A DNA stretch of 20,000 nucleotides, from NCBI GenBank assembly GCA_963575745.1, contig CAUYUJ010000771.1, forward strand, positions 87,501 to 107,500, in the 5' to 3' direction. Below are positions 1 to 9,182 of the stretch, piece after piece (position 1 is the first letter of the stretch; the number at the start of each line of letters is the position of its first letter). The translations under genes were made by a program, and so were the position numbers. This DNA comes from Prorocentrum cordatum. Its lineage: Eukaryota; Sar; Dinophyceae; Prorocentrales; Prorocentraceae. Under the pieces are notes generated by a model, which saw only the letters and a program-made list of their open reading frames with translations, was not told where the DNA came from and made no database searches.

Positions 1-50
1 TCGTTCAGCTCACCCTGGATGCCGTCCTCGCCCTCGCCTTTCTCCTGTAG

Positions 51-403
51 TCACCTGTTGCATGCCGTGGAACCGCTGCCCTGAAGCAGGAAGCTCGTCA
101 CCTGCTTCTCCCTGTTCTGCCGCATGCCTAGCGCCCCCAGCTCCGTGTCCAATGCATCGTCCGCATTCCTGAGCTTCTGCACCGCGTCCTTCATTGTCGT
201 CCCGATGGCCAGCAAGTGGCCGTCTCCTATCTTCACCGTGTGAGCCCCCTCTGGCGTCGGCAAGTCCACCACCATGTTCCTGTACCTCTGCCTGCTGAGC
301 TCCTCGTCCTGCCAGTCCGTGTTCCGCTCCGCTGCCGAGTCCATCGCCCGCCAGCTGACCGAGTCAAAGGCGTTCTGTAGGTCTTGCATCGTCACCGCGA
401 AGC

Positions 404-407
<4 letters not shown>
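51..407 (-). pseudogene. Reverse-transcriptase fragment, internally deleted, cut off by CAT repeat
   Basis: The minus strand reads a coherent, non-repetitive protein of about 115 residues ending at a TGA (complement of 51-53). Near the start is DLQNAFDSVSW, which fits the palm motif A of reverse transcriptases (Asp, then Ala-Phe). It is followed by an Arg-rich stretch, a Pro-Thr-Pro-Glu-Gly turn, and near the end LGALGMRQNREKQ, which resembles the connection after the catalytic YxDD in dinoflagellate elements as I remember them. The GALQGD-like motif and the YxDD block expected between these parts are absent: the sequence runs from VKIGDGH straight into LLAIGTT. The upstream side is replaced by the CAT repeat at 404. 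I infer a dead retroelement piece with a central deletion. A host protein with chance resemblance remains possible. No start codon is assigned because the 5' side is lost. Confidence 0.5.
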
Positions 408-454
<47 letters not shown>

Positions 455-1300
455 CCACCATCATCATCATCATTATCATTATCATTATCATCATCATCAT
501 CAACGTCAACCTCATCATCATTATCATTATCATCATCATCATCATTACCATTATCATTATCATCAGCATCACCATCATCATCCTCATCACCATCACCATC
601 ACCATCATCATCATCAGCATCATCATCACCATCATCATCAGCATCATTATCATCAGCATCATCAGCATCATCACCATCGTCATCATCATCAGCAGCAGCA
701 GTATCATCACCATCATCATCATCATTATTATTATTATGACCATCATCATCACCATCATCATCGTCATCATCGTCATCATCATCATCATCATCGTTCTCAT
801 CATCACCATCATCAGCATCAGCATCAGCATCAGCATCAGCATCATCATGAACATTATCATCATCAACATCATCATCATTATCATTATCATCATTATCATA
901 ATCATCATCATCATTATCTTTATCATCATCATCACCATCATCATCATTACCATCACCATCACCATCATCATCATCAGCATCATCATCACCATCACCATCA
1001 CCATTAGCATCATCATCATAATTATCATCATCACCATCATCATCATCATCAATATCATCATTATCATCATTATCATCATCATCATCACCATTATCATTAT
1101 CATTATAATCATCATCACCATCATCATCATCATCACGATCACCATCACCATCATCATCAGCATCATCATCACCATCATCATCAGCATCACCATCATCAGC
1201 ATCATCAGCATCATCATCATCGTCATCATTATCAGCAGCAGTATCATCACCATCACCATCATCATCATCATCATTATTATAATTATTATTATCATTATTA

Positions 1301-1336
<36 letters not shown>

Positions 1337-1490
1337 TTATTATTATGATCATCACCGTCATCACCATCATCATCGTCATCATCATCATCATCATCATCAT
1401 CATTATCATCATCATCATCATTATTCTCATCATCACCATCATCAGCATCAGCATCAGCATCAGCATCATCATCGACATTAACACCATCAG
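404..1490. repeat. 1.09 kb imperfect CAT/ATG trinucleotide array with higher-order structure
   Basis: The stretch is almost entirely CAT units, interrupted by CAG, CAC, CGT and ATT variants. The variants are ordered. A block containing CAGCAGCAGTATCATCAC, then an ATT run, then TTATTATGAY, then TTCTCATCATCACC, then four or five alternating CAG-CAT units occurs at about 690-843 and again at about 1233-1470. A CACCATCACCAT-rich block recurs near 588, 954 and 1138. The array is therefore partly built by internal segmental duplication. All long open frames across it (poly-His, Ile, Ser, Met or Asp) come from the repeat itself and I do not call them genes. Confidence 0.95.
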
Positions 1491-1935
1491 CACATATCGT
1501 CAGCACGCATCACCTTTAAATGTGTATCCACAGCTTGGAAAGAAGAGGTGTGGTCAAAATGTGACGTGGAGTTCTGCCAGGGTGGAGGAGGAGATGGAGC
1601 AGGAGGAGGATGAGCAAGTATGCGCCGTGCTTGCTCTGCTGCTTTTAAGTGAAGGGATGCCCCACCCCGCATGTGCTTTTTACCGTGGTAGTGGTCTTGC
1701 AGAGGATGGCACTTTTTGTGGCTGGATCTCTCAAGCTCTCCGCGCCTCTGGCGGAATGCGTTGCGAGCAGGAACGCAGCAAAGCCACAGGAAAGTGCGGC
1801 ATTGCGAGCAAGAACACAGCAAAGCCCCAGGAGAGCGAGGCATTGGCAGTGTAAGTTTGCCAGAGTTTGTCGTCGGAGTTTGCCAGAGTTTGCCGTCTCG
1901 TAGTCGTATTGTCGCCTGCCCGTGGCTGCTTGCAG
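1491..1935. other. Spacer with two small tandem duplications
   Basis: No gene was recognised. A 41-bp tandem duplication covers about 1761-1842: TTGCGAGCA begins at 1761 and again at 1802, each copy continuing through a GCAAAGCC core. A second pair, GTTTGCCAGAGTTTG, begins at 1855 and 1878. The end of this stretch (about 1925-1942) carries two CAG trinucleotides that could be the 3' splice site of the next exon. Confidence 0.6.
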
Positions 1936-2307
1936 GCTGCAGAATGTGAGCTCATCAAGATCGCCCCTCCGATTCTCTCCCGGGTCTACAACCAGCTAGG
2001 TGCTGGCATTGTCAAATTGACGAGCGCGCGTCAGATCAAAGCTTTCCCAATTCCTTTTTTACTTGCGCAGATGATCACGACTCTTATGATTATCCACTGG
2101 ATTTCGAGTTCGGTTGCCTACGCACTGTCACTGCAAAGCGTGCTCGCAGTGATGCTTGTGTGCTTCCTCGGCCAGATGTGCTTTTGGGGAGTTCACTATA
2201 TCGCCGTGGAAATGGAAGGTCCTTATGGTGGTGAGGCGAACGACTTATGTTTAGAGGAGCTTCGGCAGGGCACTGAAGACGGGGGGATAGAGGCAAGTGG
2301 CCGGTGA
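1936..2307 (+). CDS. Bestrophin-like anion channel, single exon fragment
   Basis: This frame encodes the C-terminal membrane part of a bestrophin / RFP-TM family chloride (anion) channel. Seen in the sequence: a helix with PPILSRVYNQL; a hydrophobic segment beginning PFLLAQMITTLMIIHW (about 2053-2127); a second beginning LQSVLAVMLVCFLGQ (about 2128-2205); then VEMEGPYGG and EANDL (about 2206-2247). The last part matches the family hallmark, in which a Pro-[FY]-Gly precedes an acidic Asn-Asp-Leu segment just after the final transmembrane helix. Typical bestrophin-like proteins are about 300 residues or more, so the N-terminal part is missing. The exon probably starts after a CAG at 1933-1935 or 1940-1942. 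It either stops at TGA 2305-2307 or is spliced at a GT at 2304. The upstream exons would lie left of the CAT array or outside the window. An isolated exonic relic is the alternative. Confidence 0.7.
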   Translation, partial: AAECELIKIAPPILSRVYNQLGAGIVKLTSARQIKAFPIPFLLAQMITTLMIIHWISSSVAYALSLQSVLAVMLVCFLGQMCFWGVHYIAVEMEGPYGGEANDLCLEELRQGTEDGGIEASGR

Positions 2308-3035
2308 AGCCTGGCAGCATTCTAACCCACGATGTGCCTCACTTCTTCTGGCGTCTTCATCTGCCTCAAACTGGTCCGGCCGAACGGTTCTGACGACGAG
2401 CTGCGGCCAGACTGTGACCCTCGTCGCCTGCGCCCCTCCAGCCACGGGGCGGTTCGACCGGCCACCAGCCGTTCGACACGGCTGTCAGGGGCAGCGATAG
2501 GGGGGATATGCATAGGGGGGGATGCGTCGCCGCTTCTGCTCGTCCGACAAGCTGCGGGTCCACTCGCGCCGTGCCCCCGCCTTCTGACTGGGACGGCTCT
2601 CCGTGCCGCGTCGCCGTGCCAGCCGTGCTTTCGCCGCGCTGCGAAACTCGCCCGCCTCCTCTCCCTCCGACCGAGAGAGGCGCTGCCGGCGCGTGGGCCC
2701 CATCGACCCGCCGCCCATGAATCGCCGCTAGGGGTCTGACAGCCCCAGCCCGCCCAGGACAGTGCGGACTCGCCCTCGTGGGCCTGTCGCCGATCCACCG
2801 GCGATGTCTCGCCGATTCTCGGTCGGCGTTGTCCCTCCTGAGCCGGTCCCCCACGTATCGCTGCCCCTCGAGAAGGAGCAGCAGTGACATGCTGCCGTTG
2901 GGAGCCTGCCAGCGTGTCGCTCCTTCGTTTTTGTCCGAGGGTTCGGTGTCTCTTCCGCAGGAGCGTGCTGGTGGTTTCCCCCCGGCGGCGTGCCGTGGGT
3001 GCTGCTTCTGCTCCCCCGGTCCCTGCGTGTCTGCC
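2308..3035. other. GC-rich stretch, no gene recognised
   Basis: Several frames are open on both strands because the sequence is GC-rich and poor in stop codons. None shows a coherent domain, and the frames read as Arg/Pro/Ser/Gly-rich shadows of one another. It could be intron or 3' flank of the bestrophin-like exon. Confidence 0.5.
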
Positions 3036-3147
3036 TCCCCCTCCTCCTCCTCCTCCTCCTCCTCCTCCTCCTCCTCCTCCTGCTACTCCCCCTCCTCCTC
3101 CTCCTCCTCCTCCTCCTCCTCCTCCTCCTCCTCCTCCCCCTCCTCCA
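3036..3147. repeat. CCT microsatellite 1
   Basis: A nearly pure CCT run with one TGCTACT interruption near 3080. It gives poly-Pro/Ser frames on the plus strand and poly-Gly/Arg on the minus strand; these are not genes. It is followed at about 3222-3240 by a T9 tract and ACACAG, which looks like a splice-acceptor sequence but has no recognisable exon behind it. Confidence 0.95.
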
Positions 3148-3305
3148 CAATTACTCAATATGAATATTACTCTCCCTCTTCCCCTGATGACAGTTTGAAA
3201 GTGGCCGACCCCCCCCCCGCGTACTTTTTTTTTACACAGGTTTCCCCGGAGTTGGGTTTTCGCTTGCATTTTTTGTCCAAAGTGCTGCTCTCGCTGAGGC
3301 ACCGG

Positions 3306-3480
3306 CCTCATTTTCGGGCCCCGCTCGTTCCGAATCGTGCTCCCGCTGCAGCGTTGGCCTCATTTCCGTGCTTCCACTCGTTCCGACTCGTGCTCCCGCT
3401 GCAGCGCTGGCCTCATTTCCGCGCTTCCGCTCGTTTCGACTCGTGCTCCCGCTGCAGCGCTGGCGTCATTTCCCGTGCCA
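3306..3480. repeat. 53-bp tandem satellite, 3.3 copies
   Basis: Copies run 3306-3357 (52 bp), 3358-3410 (53 bp), 3411-3463 (53 bp) and a partial copy from 3464. Each begins CCTCATTT or CGTCATTT and ends CTCCCGCTGCAGCG plus YTGG. Copies 2 and 3 are nearly identical, while copy 1 carries several substitutions. Confidence 0.93.
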
Positions 3481-3694
3481 TGCCACGGCATGCAATGCAA
3501 TGCTAGGTTGATACTACGCTTTGCGGTGCTCTTCTACGCCATGCCATGCCGTGCTGTACAATGCATCGCGTACCCTTTCGGGATCATTGCCCTGCTCGAC
3601 ATCCGACTGAGCGAGTAGAGAGGGGATCTGCGCATGGTAAGGGATGGGAGGGAGGGGTAGGATGTCAGACATGACGCGAGCGCACCTAGCTTGC
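3481..3694. other. Spacer rich in ATGCC/GGCAT words
   Basis: The first 90 bases repeat short palindromic words around CATGCC, GGCATG and GCAATGC, for example CATGCCACGGCATG near 3478-3492. No gene was recognised in the rest. Confidence 0.5.
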
Positions 3695-3830
3695 CCTCCT
3701 CCCCCTCCTCCTCCTCCTCCTTCTCCTCCTCCTCCTCCCTCCTCCTCCTCCTCCTCCCCCTCCTCCTCCTCCCCTCTCCTCCTCCTCCTCCTCCTCCTCC
3801 TCCTCCTCCTCCTCCTCCTCCTCCTCCTCC
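3695..3830. repeat. CCT microsatellite 2
   Basis: Imperfect CCT array with TTC and CCC interruptions in the first half and a pure CCT run in the second half. The overlapping poly-Ser, Pro and Leu frames come from the repeat. Confidence 0.95.
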
Positions 3831-3978
3831 CTTCCCCCTCATCCTGCTCCTCCCAGAATAGGCACAGCGGCCCCGCGCGGCATGCAATGGTTTCGGTAGC
3901 CAGTCATGGGAGCCTGGTATGCCCTCGCAATTTTGCATCGATTAGCCGTTTTGGAGTCGGTGACATAGCGCCGATTTA

Positions 3979-4027
3979 GCGTCGATGGGCGTCGATGAGC
4001 GTCGATGCAGCGTCGATGTAGCGTCGA
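3979..4027. repeat. GCGTCGATG minisatellite, five copies
   Basis: The word GCGTCGATG starts at 3979, 3989, 3999 and 4010, with a truncated fifth (GCGTCGA) at 4021. The period is 10-11 bp. Confidence 0.9.
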
Positions 4028-4229
4028 ATAGCAACCGCCGACAAGATGGTGTTGGAGGCTCCGATGAGTTGCCACCGAACAATGGTTGTACTATTCCGTC
4101 GACTTGTCCGCCGTCTTTGGGGCCTCTTGGGGTCCTCTTGGGACGTCGTGGGGCGATCCAGATAGGCCAGCACCGCGGCACTCCTGATAGGGGGCGGGTT
4201 GACAGGGTGCGCGCGCTCGCGTCTTCTTC

Positions 4230-4415
4230 GGTGGCGAGCGAGGGGGGGGGGAAGTGAGAAGGCGAAGGCCTTCTCAGAAGGCGTCGGGGCTTCTCAGAAA
4301 CCCTCGCGCCTGCTGAGAAGTTTTCTGTGTCTTCGGGAAAGGCTTGACTTATTGTCAGAAATCTGGCGGATTTACGAACCTTCAGAGAAGGCTTTCTCCT
4401 TCTCTTTTCCTCCGA
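4230..4415 (+). mobile_element. Foldback/MITE-like element, copy A
   Basis: This ~186-bp stretch is a second copy, in opposite orientation, of the element at 17837-18033. It begins GGTGGCGAGCGAGG followed by a run of ten G and AAGTGAGAAGG. It contains the palindromic word CTTCTCAGAAGG and continues GGCTTCTCAGAA, CTCGCGCC, TGAGAAG and TTCTGTG in the same order as the reverse complement of copy B. Its right end (GGCTTTCTCCTTCTC, 4390-4404) still resembles the inverted terminus, but the C-rich tip has decayed. It encodes nothing. A short non-autonomous foldback transposon is the simplest reading; target-site duplications are not visible. Confidence 0.7.
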
Positions 4416-4435
4416 TGTCTGCCCCCATTTTTTGT

Positions 4436-4524
4436 TGTTATTATTATTATTATATATATATATATAAAACAAACAATATATATATATATATATATATATA
4501 TTCTCTCTCTCTCTCTCTCTCTTT
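4436..4524. repeat. Compound ATT - AT - CT microsatellite
   Basis: A TTA run (about 4436-4451), a TA run (4450-4466), a short AAACAAACAA spacer, a second TA run (about 4476-4500), then a CT run (4501-4522). It is one of the few AT-rich patches in the window. Confidence 0.95.
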
Positions 4525-4877
4525 TTGTTTCTCTTTATCTCTCTCTCGTGCAGTCCCTCGTTCTTTCGCCCCGAATACAGGATATGCAGTCGGACATGAA
4601 CAGGAGCTTGCTGGCCATTGCGCATCCACTGGCGCGGAACACGCCCACGTTCGAGCATGATTATGGATAGTTTTTGCTGTCCTGTTGCTGCCTATACCCG
4701 TGCGACTCTTTTTCCAGCTATCTTGGGCGTTCTATCCCTGATCGCCTCTGTACGTTGCCCCCTGTGAACGAATCCAGACCACATGCTTTTTTTGTTGTTT
4801 GTCAGAGGGTCCCTTCTGCTTGCATCTTGGCCACTTTGAACTACCATTTTACCAGCAGCAGACGTGCGTAAGTGCAA
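4525..4877. other. Spacer, no gene recognised
   Basis: Moderate GC content, with a short TCTCTC patch near 4539. No coherent protein frame, RNA gene or repeat was seen. Confidence 0.5.
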
Positions 4878-4914
4878 GTGTCTGTGTGTGTGTATGTGTG
4901 TGTCTGTGTCGGTG

Positions 4915-4953
<39 letters not shown>

Positions 4954-4968
4954 GTGTGTGTGTGTGCG
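4878..4968. repeat. TG / TCTG compound microsatellite
   Basis: TG dinucleotides flank about nine TCTG units in the middle. This is the first of three TG tracts in the window (others at about 11157 and 15852); see the tandem-module finding. Confidence 0.95.
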
Positions 4969-5003
4969 CGGCCATCTAGCAATCCGCGCCTCCCCTCCCC
5001 CAA

Positions 5004-6191
5004 GCGGCGCACGTCCTGCTCGACGACTACTTTGCCGGCGGCCGGGCGATTTCCCTTCAGATCGCCCGCAGCCCTCGTGGGACGCATGGCGACACTTATA
5101 CTCGGCCCCTCAGTCAGCGCCCCTTGGCGTTGATGGTAAGCCATACGACGTGTACCACAGCGGACTGCTCTTCGTCTCCCTCCTCCTTGCCAAAACATGG
5201 TATGTCGCTGACCAGAATCCCGCCCTGCTCGCCACCGTGCTCAGCCCTTCTGTCGACCTGCTCGTGTGGATCCTGAAAGTCCCCAGCGCCGAACGCTCCA
5301 ATGGCCTGAGGCCCCTGCAGCTCCCCACCTGCATGCGCCGCCTCTTTGGAGCTTCGCTGGCCGATCTGGTCGGGCTTATCATTGAGCCTCAGTTCTCCCC
5401 CGATCAGGCCGCCAAAGAAGGCGGGCAGTGCGGGCCCAATGTCCGTTTGGCCACGGACCACCTTGGGCGCGCCCCTGCTTCTGCGCCTGACAACCCTGGC
5501 GGGACCTGGGATCGCCTTGTGGGGAAACCCCTGGAAACAGTTGAAGCGCACATAACGCAGGCCACCCGCAACGTCGGTGCCACCCCCTCCACAGCCATCT
5601 TGTTTGCCGACCAGATCAAGGCGTTCGAGAGGCTCTCAAATACAATGGCTCGCTGCGGTGCTCAACCGCTGGGGGCTTCCTGCTTGGCTGCAGAAGGGCC
5701 TTTTCGACCTTGTGGTCCGCCGCGAAGTTCAGATTCTGCGGCGTACATACATAGGCCCCCAGAGGAGCCTGTCCAGATCCATTGGGATGGGAGCGGCAGC
5801 CGGCCGATGCCCCACCTACGTGGACGACCTGGCCAGTCTCCTCGACTCTCCCGAGCAGACCATTCGCGCGTCCATTATGCTGCCGTGGGCCTCCAGGGCC
5901 GCGGGCTCCTGGTTGTTTGCGCACCCCCCAGCGGCTTGGAACGCTACCACCTGCGACTGCACCCGCCGTCAGGGCGCCCCATGCCTGCAGTATCTAGCAG
6001 CCTTCACCGACCAGCAGGACCGGCCGCTCGATGGATCCTGCAGCCTACTCAAGGACTGCAGCGGGGCGACCTTCCAGCTCGCAAGGGCGAACGCGACCCT
6101 GGTACTGATGCTCCTTCTGATCAGGGAGCCGAGGCCCCACTTGGCGCCCAACGGAAGCCCTGGCCATATCGGCGACATCCTTGAGCCTTGA
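5004..6191 (+). pseudogene. Reverse transcriptase of a non-LTR-type retroelement, decayed
   Basis: A palm/fingers reverse-transcriptase domain spread over two or three frames. Frame 3 (about 5004-5112) reads LLDDYFAGG and TYTRPLS. Frame 2 (about 5114-5640) reads GVDGKPYDVYH (5126), the fingers block LRPLQLPTCMRRLFG (5306), CGPN, and motif A ADQIKAFERLS (5606). Frame 3 (about 5637-6191) reads WGLPAWLQKG, RSIGMG (to 5792) and the catalytic box TYVDDLA (YVDD at 5817). Intact relatives have roughly 20-30 residues between GMG and the segment before YVDD; here GMG is followed directly by AAAGRC, so the intervening part is deleted. The catalytic aspartates survive, but the deletion and the +1 frame change near 5640 make it inactive. 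Family placement rests on motif order known for reverse transcriptases and on my memory of dinoflagellate elements. No endonuclease, LTR or poly-A tail was seen. Confidence 0.8.
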
Positions 6192-6429
6192 GGCCACTTT
6201 GGGCATCTGTCTTCCCTGCAATCATGCCCGCATTCCGGTGCGTGACAGCTTCGGCCGAGCCCACAACCTCGTGGACACAGACTTCCGCAGAGTACATGGA
6301 CGCCCAGAGGCCCTCATTGAGGTATGCTCTCGGTTGGTAACCGTGGCGCACTGCCGCCCTGACGTACAGGGGACAATGCCAGCGTGCCATGGAGGGAGGT
6401 CTCCCCCAGTCACTTCTCCTTGAAGCCCA

Positions 6430-7389
6430 TGCTGGACGCCCTGGCTCACCTCTTTCCCCCCGCGGACCTCTCTCTATAACCTGCAAGCCTACCGCTGCGC
6501 CGGCTGCGCTCTCTCGCAGGCCTTCCTCGGGTCCAGCGTTGGCCTCCTCCCAGAGGGGCACGAGGCCACAAACCCGCAGTATTTGGGGGGCGGACTGTCG
6601 GGGGCCGGAAAGGACCTCGTCGCCCCCTCCCCTGCATGCGTGCCGCCCGGGGCCGTTATCTCCCCTCCCAGCGTCGGCCTGGATGACGACCACTCAAGCT
6701 GGGCATGAGCAGCCCCCGCATCTACTGCGACCAGTGCGGGAGAGACCCCTTCAACCCCCAGAAAGACAATGGAGGAGCGTGGATGGACGATGCGGTCAGA
6801 AACATGGTTGCCGCCAGCCGCCTGGGATTCCATCGCCGCGGGGTTGACTGTCGCTGGCACTGCGCGGGGTGCTGGCACGCCGGCCTGTCAGTCAAGGGAT
6901 TGCCTGCGCCAGCTGACGGCAAGGTGGCAGCCCGCCTAGCCACCCTCGGTCCGCAGCGCACTGGCTTGCGCCGCCCCCCCGGCCCCCTGTTCCCCACCCG
7001 TCCAGGATGCCACCTCATTGGCAGACCTCCTACTGGTCCCGAAGGGCCCGCGTGGCCCCGCCCACGCGCGCACCGCCATTCTTGTATTCCGCACCGTGGA
7101 CGACAGGTTCGGCAGGAACCTCACTTGTCGCTCTTGGGAATGCCAGTGCGATCCTTGCCTGGGGGGCGTTCCAACGAGGCAGTGGCCATGTGGGGGCGCC
7201 CCTTTGGGCGCGATTATCTTTTGTCCTGGGAAGGAAGTGCATCTGCAGCTACATTGCGGCATTCCTATCCCCGGTGAGCGCGCTCAAGCCTTTGCCGGCG
7301 TGAAGTGGGGCGCCACCTGGTTCTGCGAGGACTGCCTTATGCATCTGTGGGGTGCCCGTCTCAGTCAGGTCCGGATCATCCTCGACTAG
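6430..7389 (+). CDS. Cysteine-pair repeat protein, copy 1 (unknown family, frame-broken)
   Basis: I do not recognise a named family. Three frames together give a protein with regularly placed CxxC pairs: YRCAGC (about 6493), IYCDQC (6720), WHCAGC (6855), CQCDPC (7141) and WFCEDCLMH (7318). It ends at TAG 7387-7389. Just before two of the pairs are GFHRRGVDCRW and FGRNLTCRSW. The second copy has close equivalents: FHKADFGIW, GRNLTW and WCCKECLIH. Paired CxxC motifs usually mean structural zinc, so a zinc-binding nucleic-acid or protein-interaction module is plausible but inferred. Frames change near 6475, at an ATGA overlap (6705) and near 6960. These are decay, short introns or indel errors. 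A further Cys-containing open stretch (about 6165-6423, ICLPC) may be its N-terminal part or the end of the retroelement. Confidence 0.5.
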
Positions 7390-7945
7390 ACGGTCGTGGC
7401 CTGCTCCCTCAGGAGGTGCTTGAAGGAGGGGGGTGCCGCGCCCTCCTGGGCCCAGCGCCCAAGCACCCAGGCGGCCCAGCAGTCCATCCGCGCCCCCCGG
7501 GTCAGACCCATTAGGGGCCTCGCCACCATGCCGAAGGCTGGCCTCCAGCGAGTCGCGAGGGCTACGGGCACCTCCGACCCCCGCACCTCCCCTCGACAGC
7601 GCCCCCGCCCCCGGCCACCCGTGCGGCGGCCGCGCGCCCTGGGGGCAGACGGGCTGAGCAACGTCGGCCCACGCAGGAGCAGGTCCGCCGCGGAATCATC
7701 AACTTCAGGTCCGCCGCGCGTGCCCCCCGGCCGCCGGCAGCCGCCGCGCCTCGCAGCGAGCCTCCGCGCGGCGGGGCAGGGCCTCATCCGGTGGCCGCCT
7801 CGAGGGTGCCCGCAGCCCCCTCTCTAGGGCGCGTCGCCAGCAGATCAGGTCGGCCTCGGCGCCAGGCGCGCGCGGCAGCTCGCGGGCGGAGCCGACGGCC
7901 GACCCCGCGTCGCCCCCCCCCGAGCCTCGTGGATGGCCCCCCCTA
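7390..7945 (+). other. Arg/Pro-rich linker of module copy 1, open but uncertain
   Basis: Directly after the TAG at 7389 the same frame stays open from 7390 to 7827. It reads Pro/Arg/Ala/Ser-rich, disordered-type sequence with RSRSAAESSTS near 7670. It could be a genuine low-complexity linker or chance openness in about 75% GC sequence. It corresponds in position to the Pro-rich start of the second ORF in copy 2. Confidence 0.3.
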
Positions 7946-8565
7946 GTGTTAGACCCCCGGCATACCCCCGCCTATGTTAGGGCCATCGCCATTCTGCAGG
8001 CGGCCAGGCACACCCATCCCGACAAAGCGCCCGGGATCGCCGACAATGCCATCGCGCGCATCGTGGTGACGTTTGTCCGAGCAGTTTCTCCAGGGGGCGA
8101 CGATCGCTGGAGGATATGGGCGTGGAGGATCGCCGACTCCGCGCTGCGCCAGCCCGAGAGAGGCATGGGCCCCCTCTCGAACCCCAGAGATTAGCCGAAG
8201 CATGCTGTCGGGAGTTTCTGGCCTCCATCGATGGCGACTCCATCCCGGCGTCTGGGGTCCCGACGGGAGTCCACTGGGGCGGTGAGCGCGCCACTTTGGC
8301 CCTCCTGGTTACCCGCCTGTATCGGGGGACTTCCATGCCCCCGCCACCTCCCATGCCCCCGCCAGCTCGCGCAAGGGGCCCGACGAGTGGGATGCGCGCC
8401 GCAGCGAGCGCGACCCCAGAGCGTCCAGGAGGAGACGAGACCTGGCATGGTACCGCCGGGAAATCCTGCTTGGCTACTTGGAGTCAAGGGGGATCACTTC
8501 GCTTCAGTACCCGCGCGTGCGGGACTTCCGTGCAACCGCTGGAAAGAGAGGCTCGCCCTCACTGA
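7946..8565 (+). CDS. Middle part of module copy 1, helical then Arg-rich (unknown, frame-broken)
   Basis: Three overlapping frames give one continuous plausible protein. Frame 2 (7946-8190) has a helical Ala/Ile/Val/Arg stretch with AYVRAIAILQAARHTH. Frame 1 (about 8180-8330) has RLAEACCREFLASIDGDS. Frame 3 (about 8325-8565) has a duplicated His-Ala-Pro-Ala box, then PDEWDARRSERDPR, an Arg cluster and WYRREILLGYLESRGITS. No known domain was recognised. The charged Arg-rich stretch before the C-terminal domain matches the placement of the Arg/Asp repeat in copy 2, though the residues themselves are not clearly alignable. Frame changes lie near 8185 and 8330. Confidence 0.4.
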
Positions 8566-9182
8566 AGTCCCCACCAGTGCTCCCCCACGCGCAGCTGCTG
8601 CCATCCCTTCGGATTCAGCTCCCAAGGGGAGGTCGGCAGCCCAGCGTCCCAGCGGCAGCTGTTCTCCGCATTCGGAGCAACCCAGACTGCCGCCCCCCCC
8701 TGCGCCGCCGAGGCCAGACTCGGAGCGGCGTGCCCACGGCCAGTCCCCCACCTCCTCGGGGCGTGGAACTTTGTCCTCACGCCTCCCCCGAGGCTCGGTG
8801 GGGCAGGGCGGGGGGGGCTCCAGCTCCCGCTCCGCCTCTCGCGAGCCCCCCCGCAAAAGCACCTGCGACTGGGTGCCCCCTCGGGAAGTCCTGCCAGCGG
8901 GCGTTCTGGGAGGAGGCGCGGCCCCGGCAATTCCCCTCAGCCAGCGGTCAGCGGGCCCCCTCCCACTGGCCCTGTTCGTGCTGGGGCCCCGCCGGCAGCG
9001 CAGCCCCAGTCCGGCGCCTCGCCGACCGCGGACGACGAGCCAGTGCGCAGAAGTCCCATGTCAACCGAACAGTGCAGCCCGGGCGCGCCCCAAAGGTGGC
9101 GCGACCGCTCGGTCGGACAGCAATGGCGGGCTCTGCAACTTGCCGAGGCACCAGGTTACCAGGTTTCCTATTCGGAACCACC
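8566..9182 (+). other. Pro/Ser/Arg-rich low-complexity stretch between copy 1 domains
   Basis: Frames 2 and 3 are both open throughout. Frame 2 reads more like a disordered linker (runs of Pro, Ser and Gly) and continues into the C-terminal domain frame, so it may be coding or intronic. Homopolymer C and G runs of 7-9 bases are frequent. Confidence 0.3.

Noticed and set aside
404-1490. Long open frames of poly-His, poly-Asp, poly-Met and poly-Ile
   Set aside because: Produced entirely by the CAT repeat; several frames are open at once and no non-repeat coding sequence supports them.
2440-2480. GGTTCGACC as a tRNA B-box
   Set aside because: No matching A-box or acceptor stem at the right distance.
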